Source: Geodermatophilus poikilotrophus
Lineage (GTDB): Bacteria; Actinomycetota; Actinomycetes; Mycobacteriales; Geodermatophilaceae
NCBI RefSeq assembly: GCF_900111455.1
Contig: NZ_FOIE01000005.1
Location: 1-64,000, forward strand
Direction of reading: 5' to 3'
DNA length: 64,000 bases
Part shown: piece after piece, positions 52,759 to 60,969 of the stretch
Layout: the number at the start of each line of letters is the position of its first letter
Numbering within the stretch: the first letter of the stretch is position 1
Notes under the pieces: model-generated
Databases searched by the model: none
What the model saw: the letters and a program-made list of their open reading frames with translations, nothing else
Told to the model about the DNA's origin: nothing
Made by a program: the position numbers and the translations under genes

Positions 52759-53454
52759 TCAGTCGCTGCCCCAGTGCGGCGGGCGGTCCTCGAGGTAGCG
52801 CCGATCAGCGGCCGACAGCTCCTCGGGGCGCTCGCCCCAGCCGACGTCCCAGTCGTCGGGCGCCCGCCCGGCCGGCGCCGCCGGAACGTGGCGCGGGGGC
52901 TCGGCGACCGGGCGGCCCAGCCCCTCGAGGACCTGCACGGCGGGCAGCGCGGCCAGTGCGGCCCCGGGCACCGCCAGCTTGCTGCCCCGGGTGCCCGACC
53001 CGATCACGACGAGGTCGGCGGCCGCGACGTCCGGGTCGACCAGCACCGGCCAGGACGGCGGGAGTCCCAGCGGGGAGATGCCCCCGTACTCCATGCCGCT
53101 CTCGGCGACGGCGACGTCCTGCGGCGCGAACGAGACCTTGCGGGCGCCGAGGTGGCGGCGCACCAGGCCGTTGACGTCGGCGCGGGTGGTCGCCGGGACG
53201 AGGCAGGCGGCCAGCTCGGTCTGCCCGGCGCGGCGCGCGGCGACGACCACGCAGTTCGCCGAGACCTCGAGCGGCACGCCGTAGGCCTCGGTGAAGGCGG
53301 CGGTGTCGGCCAGGTCGGCGTCGATCGGGGCGACCCAGGCGGGCGCGGTCAGCGCGCCCAGCGCCGCGGCCACCGGGGCGGCGAGCAGCTCGGGGCGGTC
53401 GGCGGCGGGGGTCCAGGTCAGCGTTCCGAGCCGGGGGGCGGTCGAGGAGTCCAC
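52759..53454 (-). CDS. YbaK/EbsC-type aminoacyl-tRNA deacylase
   Basis: A 231-residue protein of the prolyl-tRNA editing fold. Seen: EVSANCVVVAARR, ARKVSFAPQDVAVAESGMEYGGISPLGLP (the central family motif with the GGISP glycine loop) and LVVIGSGTRGSKLAVPG. Such proteins hydrolyse mischarged tRNA in trans. A Pro/Arg-rich C-terminal extension of about 55 residues follows the core domain. Confidence 0.85.
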   Translation of the reverse strand: MDSSTAPRLGTLTWTPAADRPELLAAPVAAALGALTAPAWVAPIDADLADTAAFTEAYGVPLEVSANCVVVAARRAGQTELAACLVPATTRADVNGLVRRHLGARKVSFAPQDVAVAESGMEYGGISPLGLPPSWPVLVDPDVAAADLVVIGSGTRGSKLAVPGAALAALPAVQVLEGLGRPVAEPPRHVPAAPAGRAPDDWDVGWGERPEELSAADRRYLEDRPPHWGSD

Positions 53455-53544
53455 GGGGACGATCCTGCCCCGGTGGCCGGATCGTCGCGGCGAGCGGCCG
53501 GATCACCGCTGGTCCGGCACTCCCGCGCCCCGCAGGATGGGTCC

Positions 53545-53907
53545 ATGATCGGCCAGCTGCACTCCGTCGTCATCGACGCGCCCGACGCCTACGCCCTCGC
53601 GACCTTCTACGCCGACCTGCTGGGGATGGAGGTCAGCAAGGGCTCCCCGGGCGACGACTGGGTCGTCGTCACCGGCCAGGGGTACCGGCTGGCGTTCCAG
53701 CAGGCGCCGGACCTGCGGCAGCCGGACTGGCCGGACCCCGAGCGACCCCAGCAGTTCCACCTCGACGTCCGGGTGGCCGACATCGGGGAGGCCGAGCCGA
53801 AGGCGCTCGCGCTGGGCGCCCGCACGCTCCCCGGCGGCGGGGGCGACTTCCGCGTCTACGCCGACCCGGTCGGCCACCCGTTCTGCCTGGTCTGGGACGC
53901 CTCGTGA
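53545..53907 (+). CDS. VOC-superfamily (glyoxalase-like) protein
   Basis: A 120-residue single-module VOC protein: LHSVVIDAPDAYALATFYADLLGM, QQFHLDVRVADI and VYADPVGHPFCLVW. The His and Glu-like positions of the metal site are partly kept. It is of the small actinobacterial type with unknown substrate. A palindromic repeat starts at its stop codon. Confidence 0.88.
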   Translation: MIGQLHSVVIDAPDAYALATFYADLLGMEVSKGSPGDDWVVVTGQGYRLAFQQAPDLRQPDWPDPERPQQFHLDVRVADIGEAEPKALALGARTLPGGGGDFRVYADPVGHPFCLVWDAS

Positions 53908-53925
53908 GCGAGCTCGCGAGCTCAC
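53904..53925. repeat. 22-bp palindromic repeat at the VOC gene stop codon
   Basis: GTGAGC followed by the perfect palindrome GAGCTCGCGAGCTC and AC; it begins at the stop TGA. It matches the metG-end copy (19572-19593, opposite strand) at 21 of 22 bases. A shorter relative, GTGAGCGGACTCAC, begins at the permease stop (60023-60036). Confidence 0.7.
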
Positions 53926-53980
53926 GGAGGAACACGGCAGCGCCGCGAACGCGGCCGACGAGCGTCAGCGAGGAGGACGC

Positions 53981-54400
53981 GTGAGCGCCGACCTGCCCGC
54001 GGTCGACCTGGACTCCGCCAGCCGCTTCGTCGCAGCCACCGGGTTCCAGGTCGGCGAGGTCGGTGCCACGCGCGTGACCGGGACGGTCCAGGTCGGGCCG
54101 GAGCAGCACACACCCTGGGGCGTCGTCCACGGCGGGCTCTACTGCGCCGTCATCGAGTCGGCGGCCAGCATCGGGGCCAGCGTCGCGGTGGCCGACGACG
54201 GGCAGTTCGCCGTCGGGGTCAACAACAACACCGACTTCATCCGCTCGATGACCGAGGGCCGGCTCGACGTCGTCGCCGAGCCGGTGCAGCAGGGCCGCAC
54301 CCAGCAGCTCTGGCAGGTGCTGCTGACCCGGGCCGACGACGGCAAGCTCGTCGCGCGGGGCCAGGTCCGGCTGCAGAACGTGCGGCGACCCGGCGCGTGA
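53981..54400 (+). CDS. PaaI-type hotdog-fold thioesterase
   Basis: A 139-residue enzyme. The hotdog core includes TPWGVVHGGLYCAVIESAAS (active-site His-Gly-Gly and the Glu helix) and NNNTDFIRSM. It hydrolyses acyl-CoA thioesters, often phenylacetyl-like or aromatic. Its stop overlaps the GTG of the next frame (GTGA). Confidence 0.9.
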   Translation: MSADLPAVDLDSASRFVAATGFQVGEVGATRVTGTVQVGPEQHTPWGVVHGGLYCAVIESAASIGASVAVADDGQFAVGVNNNTDFIRSMTEGRLDVVAEPVQQGRTQQLWQVLLTRADDGKLVARGQVRLQNVRRPGA

Positions 54401-55422
54401 AGGAGGACCCCCCTGCCCCCCGCCACGGCCCCGTCCAGGGCACCGCCCTGAGCCGGCGAAGGGTGGGGGGGACGGGGTCCTCCCACCTGCAGGGGGGCCA
54501 CCGGGCGGCGCGCGCACTGCTCGCCGCCCGGGCGGTCGCGGCGGCCCACGGGGTCCCCGCCGACGGGGCGCGGGTGCTGCAGGACGGCGTCAACGTCGTC
54601 GTCCACCTGGCCCCGGCACCGGTCGTGGCGCGGGTGGCGACCCTGACCCCGCTGCTGCGCCCGACGCCGCTGCGCTCGTTCGCCCGCGAGGTCGCCGTCG
54701 CCGGCGCCCTCGCCGCGGCGGGCGCGCCGGTCGTCCCGCCCAGCGACGTGCTGCCGCCCGGGCCGCACCGGTACGCGGGCCTCGAGCTCTCCTTCTGGCG
54801 GCACGTGGAGGTCCTGCCGGTGGCGCCCTCCCCCGCCGACGTGGCCGCGGCGCTGCCCGAGCTGCACGAGCACCTGGCCGCGCTGCCGGTGGACGGCGCC
54901 CCGCTGGACACCCCGCTCGACGACCTCGCCCGGTTCGCGGTCCTCGGCCGGGCGTGGGGCGTTCCCGCGGTGCAGCTGAACCGCCTCCGGGACCGGCTGG
55001 CGGAGCTCCGTCCGCGACTGGGCGGCGAGCTGCAGCTGCTGCACGGCGACGCCCACCCGGGCAACCTGCTGGCCACTCCCGAGGGCTGGTGGTGGACCGA
55101 CCTGGAGGACACCTGCGCCGGTCCGCGCGCCTGGGACCTGGCCTGCCTGCGCAGCACCTCGCGGTTGGACGGCCGGGCGGCGCTGGACGCGCTGCCGGAC
55201 GCCCCGACCGACGCCGAGCTGGCGCCGTGGCTGGAGCTGCGCCGGCTGCACGCTGCCGCCTGGGGGCTGGTCGCCGCGACCGGCCGGCGGGTGGCCCCCC
55301 TGCAGGTGGAAGGACCCCGTCCCCCCCACCCTTCGCCAGCTCAGGGCGGTGCCCTGGACGGGGCCGTGGTGGGGGGCAGCGGGGCCATCCCTCAGGCCAG
55401 CGGCAGCGCCGGCTCGCGGTAG
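54397..55422 (+). CDS. Aminoglycoside-phosphotransferase/choline-kinase-fold protein framed by inverted repeats
   Basis: A 341-codon frame. The kinase-like core (about residues 35-305) has LLHGDAHPGNLL with the catalytic Asp and the metal-binding TDLEDTCAGPRAWDLA. The N-terminal lobe is VVHLAPAPVVARVAT. The first ~33 and last ~45 codons are read from two inverted copies of a dispersed repeat (54400-54498 and 55293-55386), so the true protein ends are uncertain. GTG 54397 overlaps the thioesterase stop; no downstream start has a better ribosome site. The substrate is unknown. Confidence 0.75.
   Translation: MKEDPPAPRHGPVQGTALSRRRVGGTGSSHLQGGHRAARALLAARAVAAAHGVPADGARVLQDGVNVVVHLAPAPVVARVATLTPLLRPTPLRSFAREVAVAGALAAAGAPVVPPSDVLPPGPHRYAGLELSFWRHVEVLPVAPSPADVAAALPELHEHLAALPVDGAPLDTPLDDLARFAVLGRAWGVPAVQLNRLRDRLAELRPRLGGELQLLHGDAHPGNLLATPEGWWWTDLEDTCAGPRAWDLACLRSTSRLDGRAALDALPDAPTDAELAPWLELRRLHAAAWGLVAATGRRVAPLQVEGPRPPHPSPAQGGALDGAVVGGSGAIPQASGSAGSR
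54400..54498. repeat. MITE-like repeat, left copy flanking the kinase-like gene
   Basis: About 99 bases; its reverse complement matches 55293-55386 nearly throughout (CCACCTGCAGG, GACGGGGTCC, GGCGAAGGGTGGGGGG, CCGTCCAGGGCACCGCCCTG). Its own ends, GGAGGACCCC and GGGGTCCTCC, are inverted relative to each other. Confidence 0.8.
55293..55386. repeat. MITE-like repeat, right (inverted) copy flanking the kinase-like gene
   Basis: Inverted relative to 54400-54498, with only scattered differences. Together they enclose about 794 bases holding the kinase core. The copy lies inside the open frame and reaches to within a few bases of the stop of the converging gene at 55392. Confidence 0.8.
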
Positions 55423-56354
55423 GTGGTGCCGGCCGCCGCCGGCGGCAGGACGTCGGGGTCGATGACGACCGAGAACAGCGCGCGGGGGTCCTGGAGCGTG
55501 GCGGGCGGGCGGGCGGCGGCGCGCGGCACGACGCGGTCCCAGCGGGCGGGACGGCGGTGCGGCAGCAGCTCGCGGCCGTCGAACAGGTAGTCCCCGAGCA
55601 CCTCCCCGACCAGCAGCCCCGCGCCGTGCTCGATCGGCAGCGCGACCGGGTCGCCGGGGCGGACCTCGTCGAGGAAGGCCGAGAGCTGGCGCAGGTCCTT
55701 GGCCGGGCGGCGTCCGGAGATCTCCTTGGACAGCACGCGCAGCTCGGCCGGGGACAGCCCGGTGGCGTCGACGTCGATGCCGGACTGGGTGCCCAGCCCG
55801 ACCAGGCCGGCGGCCAGGCACGCGCCCAGCTCGTTGTGCGCTCGGGGGCGCACCACCCACACCCGCGTCCCCTCCGGCGGCGGCGCCGGCGGGAGGTCGT
55901 CGGGCCCGGGCCAGACGTAGGGGAGGTCCTCGGGCTCGGCGCCGAAGAGCGGTTGGAACAGCGGGCGGTAGAAGTCCGGCTCCTTGGCCAGCAGGTTCGA
56001 CCGGTGCGACAGGTGGATCGCCTCGTCGCCGATCCAGGAGGGCAGCATCCCGGCGCGGGCCAGCTCCTCCTGCGGGACGCCGACCACGTCGGGGGCGAAC
56101 TCCGCGATCAGGGTGTGCGTGGTGTCGGCGAAGCCGCGCTCCCGCCACACGCGGACCACCGCCAGGCCGTAGGCCACCAGCGCCGGGGTGCGGCCGCGCC
56201 ACATGCGCACGACGGGGTGCGAGGTCCAGCCGTAGTCGGGCAGCTCGAGGGCCCGCAGCACCTGGAGCGTCTCCACCCGCTGCTTGCCCAGGCGGGGGGA
56301 GTCCAGGAGCCGGGCGCTCTCCTCGAAGTCCGCCACCGGCAGGAAGGTCTGCAT
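55392..56354 (-). CDS. MSMEG_6728-type protein with C-terminal EVE/Mrr-N-like domain
   Basis: A 320-residue protein. The N-terminal half (MQTFLPVADFEESARLLD, RLGKQRVETLQVLRAL, DYGWTSHPVVRMWRG) is the MSMEG_6728 type, found in many actinobacteria and of unknown function. The C-terminal half (TRVWVVRPRAHNELGACL, RPGDPVALPIEHGAGLLVGEVLGDY) resembles the EVE-like domain at the N-terminus of Mrr/McrB-type restriction proteins, which read modified bases. The combination suggests a nucleic-acid-related role (inference). It converges on the kinase-like gene with a 31-base overlap. Confidence 0.75.
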   Translation of the reverse strand: MQTFLPVADFEESARLLDSPRLGKQRVETLQVLRALELPDYGWTSHPVVRMWRGRTPALVAYGLAVVRVWRERGFADTTHTLIAEFAPDVVGVPQEELARAGMLPSWIGDEAIHLSHRSNLLAKEPDFYRPLFQPLFGAEPEDLPYVWPGPDDLPPAPPPEGTRVWVVRPRAHNELGACLAAGLVGLGTQSGIDVDATGLSPAELRVLSKEISGRRPAKDLRQLSAFLDEVRPGDPVALPIEHGAGLLVGEVLGDYLFDGRELLPHRRPARWDRVVPRAAARPPATLQDPRALFSVVIDPDVLPPAAAGTTYREPALPLA

Positions 56355-56398
56355 CGACGGACTTCCTGCCCGTCCCGGCGCGGCGTCAACCGCCGTGC

Positions 56399-56452
56399 GG
56401 CCTCCCTGCAGGTCCCGCCACGAGCCCGCGAGCGGTGGGGTCAGGGTGGTCC
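56399..56452. repeat. Palindromic intergenic repeat, family 2
   Basis: CCTGCAGGTCCCGCC, then GAGCCCGCGAGCGGTGGGG, matching 29888-29950 in order and spacing. It occupies the gap before the gene at 55392-56354 and after the one ending at 56441. Confidence 0.5.
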
Positions 56453-56755
56453 GTCACCCAACGCGGCGAGCGCGGCCTCCCAGCGGGCGCGGCGCGCGGC
56501 GTCGTCCTGGTCCCACCAGGCCGTGCCGCGCTCCCCCAGCCCCGTCTTGGCCAGCTGCACCCGGGCGCGGGCGGCGGCCAGCGCGGCGCCGTCCCCGGCT
56601 CGACCGGCCGAGCGGACCGCCGAGCGCGCGACGCCGAGGTGGTGCAGCAGCCGGGCCCGGACGTCGTCGGGCAGCGCCGGGTCGGCCGCCCGCCAGCGCC
56701 GGCCGTCGACGACCAGCCACCGGCCGTCGTCGGTGCGGGTGACCTGGCGGGTCAT
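56441..56755 (-). CDS. Small conserved actinobacterial protein of unknown function
   Basis: A 104-residue soluble protein with the pattern DGRWLVVDGRRWRAADPALPDDVR, then a helix with AKTGLGERGTAWW. Relatives are small proteins sometimes mislabelled as Tol biopolymer transporters; the real role is unknown. Its ATG overlaps the sirtuin stop (ATGA), so the two are co-translated. Confidence 0.8.
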   Translation of the reverse strand: MTRQVTRTDDGRWLVVDGRRWRAADPALPDDVRARLLHHLGVARSAVRSAGRAGDGAALAAARARVQLAKTGLGERGTAWWDQDDAARRARWEAALAALGDGPP

Positions 56756-57618
56756 GCAGCGACGCGGCGGACGAGGTCGGGCAGCACCGTCCCGAGCGGG
56801 GCGTCCACCCGGACGTCGACCTTCGCGTCGCCGCGGGTCGGGCCCAGGTTGACCAGCCCGACGGGGATGCCGAGCTTCTCGGCGCGCAGCACGAACCGGT
56901 ACCCGCTCATCACCGTCAGCGAGGAGCCCAGCACCAGCAGGGAGCCGGCCTGCTCGACCATCGCGAAGCAGGTGTCCACGCGGTCCCGCGGCACCGTCTC
57001 GCCGAAGAAGACGACGTCGGGCTTGAGCGGGCCGCGCCCGCAGGCCGCGCAGTCGACCATGACGAACCCGTCGAGCAGCTCGTCGGGCAGCTCGGCGTCA
57101 CCGTCGGGGTTGACCTCGTCGACGTGCGGCCCGAAGTGCGGGTTGGCCGCCCGCAGCCGCTCGTGCAGCTCGCCGCGGTCGGCGACGTCCCCGCAGGCCA
57201 GGCAGATGGTGCGGTCCAGCCCGCCGTGCAGCTCAACGACGTCCCGCGCGCCGGCGGCCTGGTGCAGCCCGTCGACGTTCTGGGTGATGACGCCGGCCAC
57301 CAGGCCCGCCCGCTGCAGGTCGGCGACCGCGGCGTGCCCGGCGTTGGGCCGCGCCTCCCGGATCTGCGGCCAGCCCACGAAGCTGCGCGCCCAGTAGCGG
57401 TGCCGGCCGCGCGGGTCGCGCAGGAAGGTCTGGTAGGTCATCGGCGTGTGCCGGCGCAGCGACCCGCTCGCTCCGCGGTAGTCGGGGATGCCGGAGTCGG
57501 TGGACAGCCCGGCACCGGAGAGCACGACGGTGTCCCCGTCCGCCACGAGGCCGGCGAGGGCGGCGAGGGTGCCGGTGTCTGCAGCGGCCGGGTCGACGGC
57601 GGTGGGGACGGCGGTCAC
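56752..57618 (-). CDS. Sirtuin (NAD-dependent protein deacylase)
   Basis: A 288-residue Sir2 protein. Seen: VVLSGAGLSTDSGIPDYRG, ITQNVDGLHQAAGARDVVELHG with the catalytic His, one CLAC and one CAAC pair for zinc, KPDVVFFGE and GSSLTVMSG. It removes acyl groups from Lys, using NAD. GTG 57618 was chosen; upstream sequence is shared with the next gene's 3' end. The insert between the two Cys pairs is longer than usual. Confidence 0.93.
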   Translation of the reverse strand: MTAVPTAVDPAAADTGTLAALAGLVADGDTVVLSGAGLSTDSGIPDYRGASGSLRRHTPMTYQTFLRDPRGRHRYWARSFVGWPQIREARPNAGHAAVADLQRAGLVAGVITQNVDGLHQAAGARDVVELHGGLDRTICLACGDVADRGELHERLRAANPHFGPHVDEVNPDGDAELPDELLDGFVMVDCAACGRGPLKPDVVFFGETVPRDRVDTCFAMVEQAGSLLVLGSSLTVMSGYRFVLRAEKLGIPVGLVNLGPTRGDAKVDVRVDAPLGTVLPDLVRRVAA

Positions 57619-57658
57619 GCCGCCATGGTCCCCCTCACCGGCAACCGGTGCCGCGACC

Positions 57659-58105
57659 TCAGGAGGTGGCGACCTCTCGGTCCAGCCGGCGCAGCAGGTC
57701 GTCGTACACGCGGCGCAGCCCCTTGGGTGCGAACGTGCGCTCGAAGAAGCCGCCGATGCCACCGGCGCCGTTCCAGGTGGTGCGCACGCGGACGGTGGTC
57801 AGCCCGGCGTCGGCGGGGTGCAGCGTCCAGGTGGTCACCATCGACGAGCGGGTGTCGTTCTCGACCAGGGTGTCGGCGTCGGGCTGGCTGACCTCCACCA
57901 GCTGGTCGCGCACCCGCTTGGAAGTTGCGGCGAACCGCCAGGCGACGCGGGTGCCCGCGCCCTGGCCGCCGGCCTCGACCCGGTAGCCGGTGAACTGCTC
58001 GGGGAGCACCCGGGGGCGCACGCCCTCGTAGTCGGCGAGAGCGGACCGCACCCGGTCCACCGGCGCCGTGACGACCCGTTCCGCGGTGGCGACGACCTGA
58101 CCCAT
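57659..58105 (-). CDS. SRPBCC/polyketide-cyclase-like protein
   Basis: A 148-residue START-like fold protein: VVATAERVVTAPVDRVRSALADYEGVRPRVLP at the N-terminus and a long C-terminal helix. Such proteins bind hydrophobic ligands. ATG 58105 has GGGGG just upstream; longer frames overlap the divergent deaminase promoter. Substrate unknown. Confidence 0.85.
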   Translation of the reverse strand: MGQVVATAERVVTAPVDRVRSALADYEGVRPRVLPEQFTGYRVEAGGQGAGTRVAWRFAATSKRVRDQLVEVSQPDADTLVENDTRSSMVTTWTLHPADAGLTTVRVRTTWNGAGGIGGFFERTFAPKGLRRVYDDLLRRLDREVATS

Positions 58106-58209
58106 GGCCCCCATCCTGCCGCCGTCCGCACCGCGGCCCGACGCCGGTGCTGCTGCGGCCCGGCCGACCTGCAGAATCGCACCGCCGCCGTCCCGCCCCA
58201 GGAGGAGCC

Positions 58210-58707
58210 GTGACCACACCGCCGCTGCCGAGCGTCCCGTCGGACCTGACCCCCGAGGAGCGCGACCGGTTCCTCCTCGGTCTCGCCGTCGAGCAGGCGC
58301 GCATCGGGTGGGAGGAGGGCGGCGTCCCGATCGGGGCGGCGCTGGTCGACGGCGACCGGGTGCTGGCCGTCGGCCGCAACCGACGCGTGCAGATGGCCAG
58401 CGCCATCCGGCACGGGGAGACCGACTGCATCGAGCAGGCCGGCCGGCTCCCGGCGTCGGTCTACCGCCGCAGCGTCCTCTACACGACCCTCTCCCCCTGC
58501 CTCATGTGCGCGGGGACGGCGCTGCTCTACGACATCCCGCGCATCGTCGTCGGGGAGAACCGCAGCTTCCAGGTCTCCGAGGAGCTGCTCCGGTCGCGCG
58601 GCGTGCAGGTCGACGTGCTGGACGACCCGGACTGCCTCGCGCTCATGGAGCGGATGCTGGCCGAGCGGCCGGAGCTGTGGCTCGAGGACATCGGGGAGGA
58701 GTCGTGA
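58210..58707 (+). CDS. Cytosine deaminase of the yeast Fcy1 type
   Basis: A 165-residue zinc deaminase converting cytosine to uracil. Zinc and catalytic residues: HGE (RHGETDCIEQAGRLP) and PCxxC (TLSPCLMCAG). Resemblance to Saccharomyces Fcy1 runs from EEGGVPIG through YTTLSPC and VVGENRSFQ to the ending ERPELWLEDIGEE, with similar total length. This differs from the large TIM-barrel CodA of E. coli. GTG 58210 has GGAGGA upstream. Its stop overlaps the permease start. Confidence 0.88.
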   Translation: MTTPPLPSVPSDLTPEERDRFLLGLAVEQARIGWEEGGVPIGAALVDGDRVLAVGRNRRVQMASAIRHGETDCIEQAGRLPASVYRRSVLYTTLSPCLMCAGTALLYDIPRIVVGENRSFQVSEELLRSRGVQVDVLDDPDCLALMERMLAERPELWLEDIGEES

Positions 58708-60026
58708 CCGCGCCCGGGCACCCGGCTCCGACGGTCCGCGACGCGGAGGTCGTCGACCCGGACTACCCGGTCACGCCGGTCCCGGCGCACGCGCGGAAGT
58801 CGTTCTTCTCGATCGCCGTGGTCCTCCTCGGCTTCACCGTCTTCACCCCGACGATGCTGGCCGGCGCGACGCTGGGGCCGGCGTTCGCCTTCGGCGACCT
58901 GGTGCTCGTCATCCTCGCCGGCTCCCTGATCCTCGGCGCCTACGTGGCCGTGATGGGCTGGGTCGGCGCGCGGACCGGGCTCACCACCGTGGTCATGGCG
59001 CGCTACACGCTGGGCACGCGGGGCGCGAAGCTGGCCTCGATCCTGCTGGGCGGCACGCAGATCGGCTGGTACGGCGTCGTCGTCGGCACCATCGGCGACC
59101 TGACCGCCGAGGCGCTGGACTGGCGCTCCTACGGCGCCCGGGCGGCGGTCATGGTCGTCACCAGCGTGCTGATGTGCGCCACCGCCTACTGGGGCTACCG
59201 CGGCATGTACTGGGTGTCGCTGGTCTCCACCCCGCTGATCCTCGTCCTGGCGTTCTGGGTGGTCGGCCGGTCGCTGCAGGAGGTCGGCGGCCTGGACGGG
59301 CTGACCGGCGTCCGGCCGACGGCGTCGATCGCCGTCGCCGTCGCGATCACCACCGTCGTCGGCACGTTCGTGTCCGCCGGCACCCAGGCACCCAACTGGA
59401 CCCGGTTCGCCCGGCGTGGCTCGCACGCGGTCTGGGCCTGTGTCATCGGCTTCCTCGTCGGCAACGGGCTCATGGTCTTCTTCGGCGCGATCGGGGCGCT
59501 GACCTTCGGCGAGGGCGACTTCGTCCTCGTGCTGTACCAGCTCGGGCTGGTCGGCTGGGGTCTGGTGCTGCTGTTCGGCAACCTCTGGAAGAGCAACGCC
59601 GACACCGCCTACGCGTTCGGGGTCGCCGGGGCCGAGCTGTTCGACCGTCCCAGCAAGGGCCCGTTCGTGATCGGCGGTGCGGTGATCGGCACCGCGCTCG
59701 CGCTCACCGGCGTGCAGAACCACCTGGTCGAGTACCTGGGGCTGCTCGGCACGTTCATCCCCCCGCTGGGCGGTGTCATCATCGGCGACTTCCTCGCCCG
59801 CTGGCGGCGGCGCGGCATCCCCGCCGGCACCGCCGCGCCCGCGGTCCGGTGGCCGAACCTCCTCGCCTACGCGGTGGCCGCGTTCCTCGCCTGGCTCAGC
59901 GGCCTGTTAGGCATCGGCATCCCGCCGCTGATCGGCATCGTGGTGGCCATCGCGCTGTCGACGGCGCTGTCCCGGGTGGGCTCCCCCGGGGCCACCCCGG
60001 TCGGCGCGGGTCGCGGCCCGGCGTGA
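58704..60026 (+). CDS. codB: NCS1-family cytosine permease (CodB-like)
   Basis: A 440-residue transporter with about 12 helices, close in length to E. coli CodB. Seen: TPTMLAGATLGPAF in the first helix, GGTQIGWYGV, SAGTQAPNWTRFAR, and FGNLWKSNADTAYAFG. Its GTG overlaps the deaminase stop, so uptake and deamination of cytosine are coupled as a salvage pair. Confidence 0.9.
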   Translation: MTAPGHPAPTVRDAEVVDPDYPVTPVPAHARKSFFSIAVVLLGFTVFTPTMLAGATLGPAFAFGDLVLVILAGSLILGAYVAVMGWVGARTGLTTVVMARYTLGTRGAKLASILLGGTQIGWYGVVVGTIGDLTAEALDWRSYGARAAVMVVTSVLMCATAYWGYRGMYWVSLVSTPLILVLAFWVVGRSLQEVGGLDGLTGVRPTASIAVAVAITTVVGTFVSAGTQAPNWTRFARRGSHAVWACVIGFLVGNGLMVFFGAIGALTFGEGDFVLVLYQLGLVGWGLVLLFGNLWKSNADTAYAFGVAGAELFDRPSKGPFVIGGAVIGTALALTGVQNHLVEYLGLLGTFIPPLGGVIIGDFLARWRRRGIPAGTAAPAVRWPNLLAYAVAAFLAWLSGLLGIGIPPLIGIVVAIALSTALSRVGSPGATPVGAGRGPA

Positions 60027-60072
60027 GCGGACTCACGGTCGGCCCGGCGCGCACGCCGGGTACGACGGGCGG

Positions 60073-60969
60073 GTGACCGTCCCGCTCTCGATGACCCGCG
60101 CCGGCTCCGGCGAACCGCTGTTGCTGCTGCACGGCATGGGCAGCTCACGGCGCGACTTCACCGCCGTCGCCGACCAGCTCGCCGAGCGCTTCGACGTCCT
60201 GAACGTCGACCTGCCGGGCGTGGGGCGGTCCCCGGTGCTGAAGCGGCGGCCCAGGGTCGCCGCCATCGCCGACGCGGTCGAGGCGACCCTCGACGCGGAG
60301 GGCGTCGGCGCGGTGCACGTGCTCGGCAACTCGCTCGGCGCCCGCGTCGCGCTCGAGCTGGCCGTCCGCGGCCGCGCGCGGTCGGTCGTCGCGATCGCGC
60401 CGTCGGGGCTCAACGTGCCCCTGGAGCGGGCGTTCCAGGGAACCGGCATGGCCCTGGCCCGGGTCGTCACGCGCACCACAGCACCGCTCATCGAGCCGCT
60501 GTCGCGGTCGGCGCCGGGCCGCGTCACCCTGCTCGCGCCGCTGAAGGCCCGCGCGTGGTCGACGTCCCCCGAGGAGGCGATCGGCGCGCGGGAGGGCTTC
60601 GCCGACTCCCGGGACTTCTGGCGCACCCTGCTGTGGGGGCTGCTGCTCGACGTCCCGCGTGGCCTGGACCGCATCGACTGCCCGGTCACCCTCGTGCAGG
60701 GGGTCGTCGACTGGGTCGCGTCGGGGCAGACGGTGCGCTACCTGCCGCTGGTCCCGGGATCCCGGTTCCGGCCGCTGCTGCGGGCCGGGCACGCACCCCA
60801 GTCCGACCGGCCGCGGACGATCGTCCGGCTGGTCGAGGAGGCCGCCCGCAGAGCCGGTCAGCTCGCGGAGTCCTCCGCGTTGAGGTACGAGCACCGGAAC
60901 CGGGCGCCGGCCATCGCCTCGGTGAACCTGGCCTCCCAGGCCGGGTCATCCGACGGGAAGGCCGTGTAG
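60073..60969 (+). CDS. Alpha/beta-hydrolase
   Basis: A 298-residue hydrolase: LLLLHGMGSSRRDF (oxyanion), VLGNSLGARVALELA with nucleophile Ser, VQGVVDWVASGQ holding the acid, and the catalytic His in RAGHAPQSDRP. The last 37 or so codons lie antisense to the gene at 60858-61253 and are unlike a normal family end; the stop codon may have been lost and replaced by one further on. Substrate unknown. Confidence 0.87.
   Translation: MTVPLSMTRAGSGEPLLLLHGMGSSRRDFTAVADQLAERFDVLNVDLPGVGRSPVLKRRPRVAAIADAVEATLDAEGVGAVHVLGNSLGARVALELAVRGRARSVVAIAPSGLNVPLERAFQGTGMALARVVTRTTAPLIEPLSRSAPGRVTLLAPLKARAWSTSPEEAIGAREGFADSRDFWRTLLWGLLLDVPRGLDRIDCPVTLVQGVVDWVASGQTVRYLPLVPGSRFRPLLRAGHAPQSDRPRTIVRLVEEAARRAGQLAESSALRYEHRNRAPAIASVNLASQAGSSDGKAV

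Noticed and set aside
54397-55422. Inverted repeats around the kinase-like gene as a classical insertion sequence.
   Set aside because: The enclosed gene has kinase motifs, not transposase motifs, and no target duplication was seen at the outer edges.
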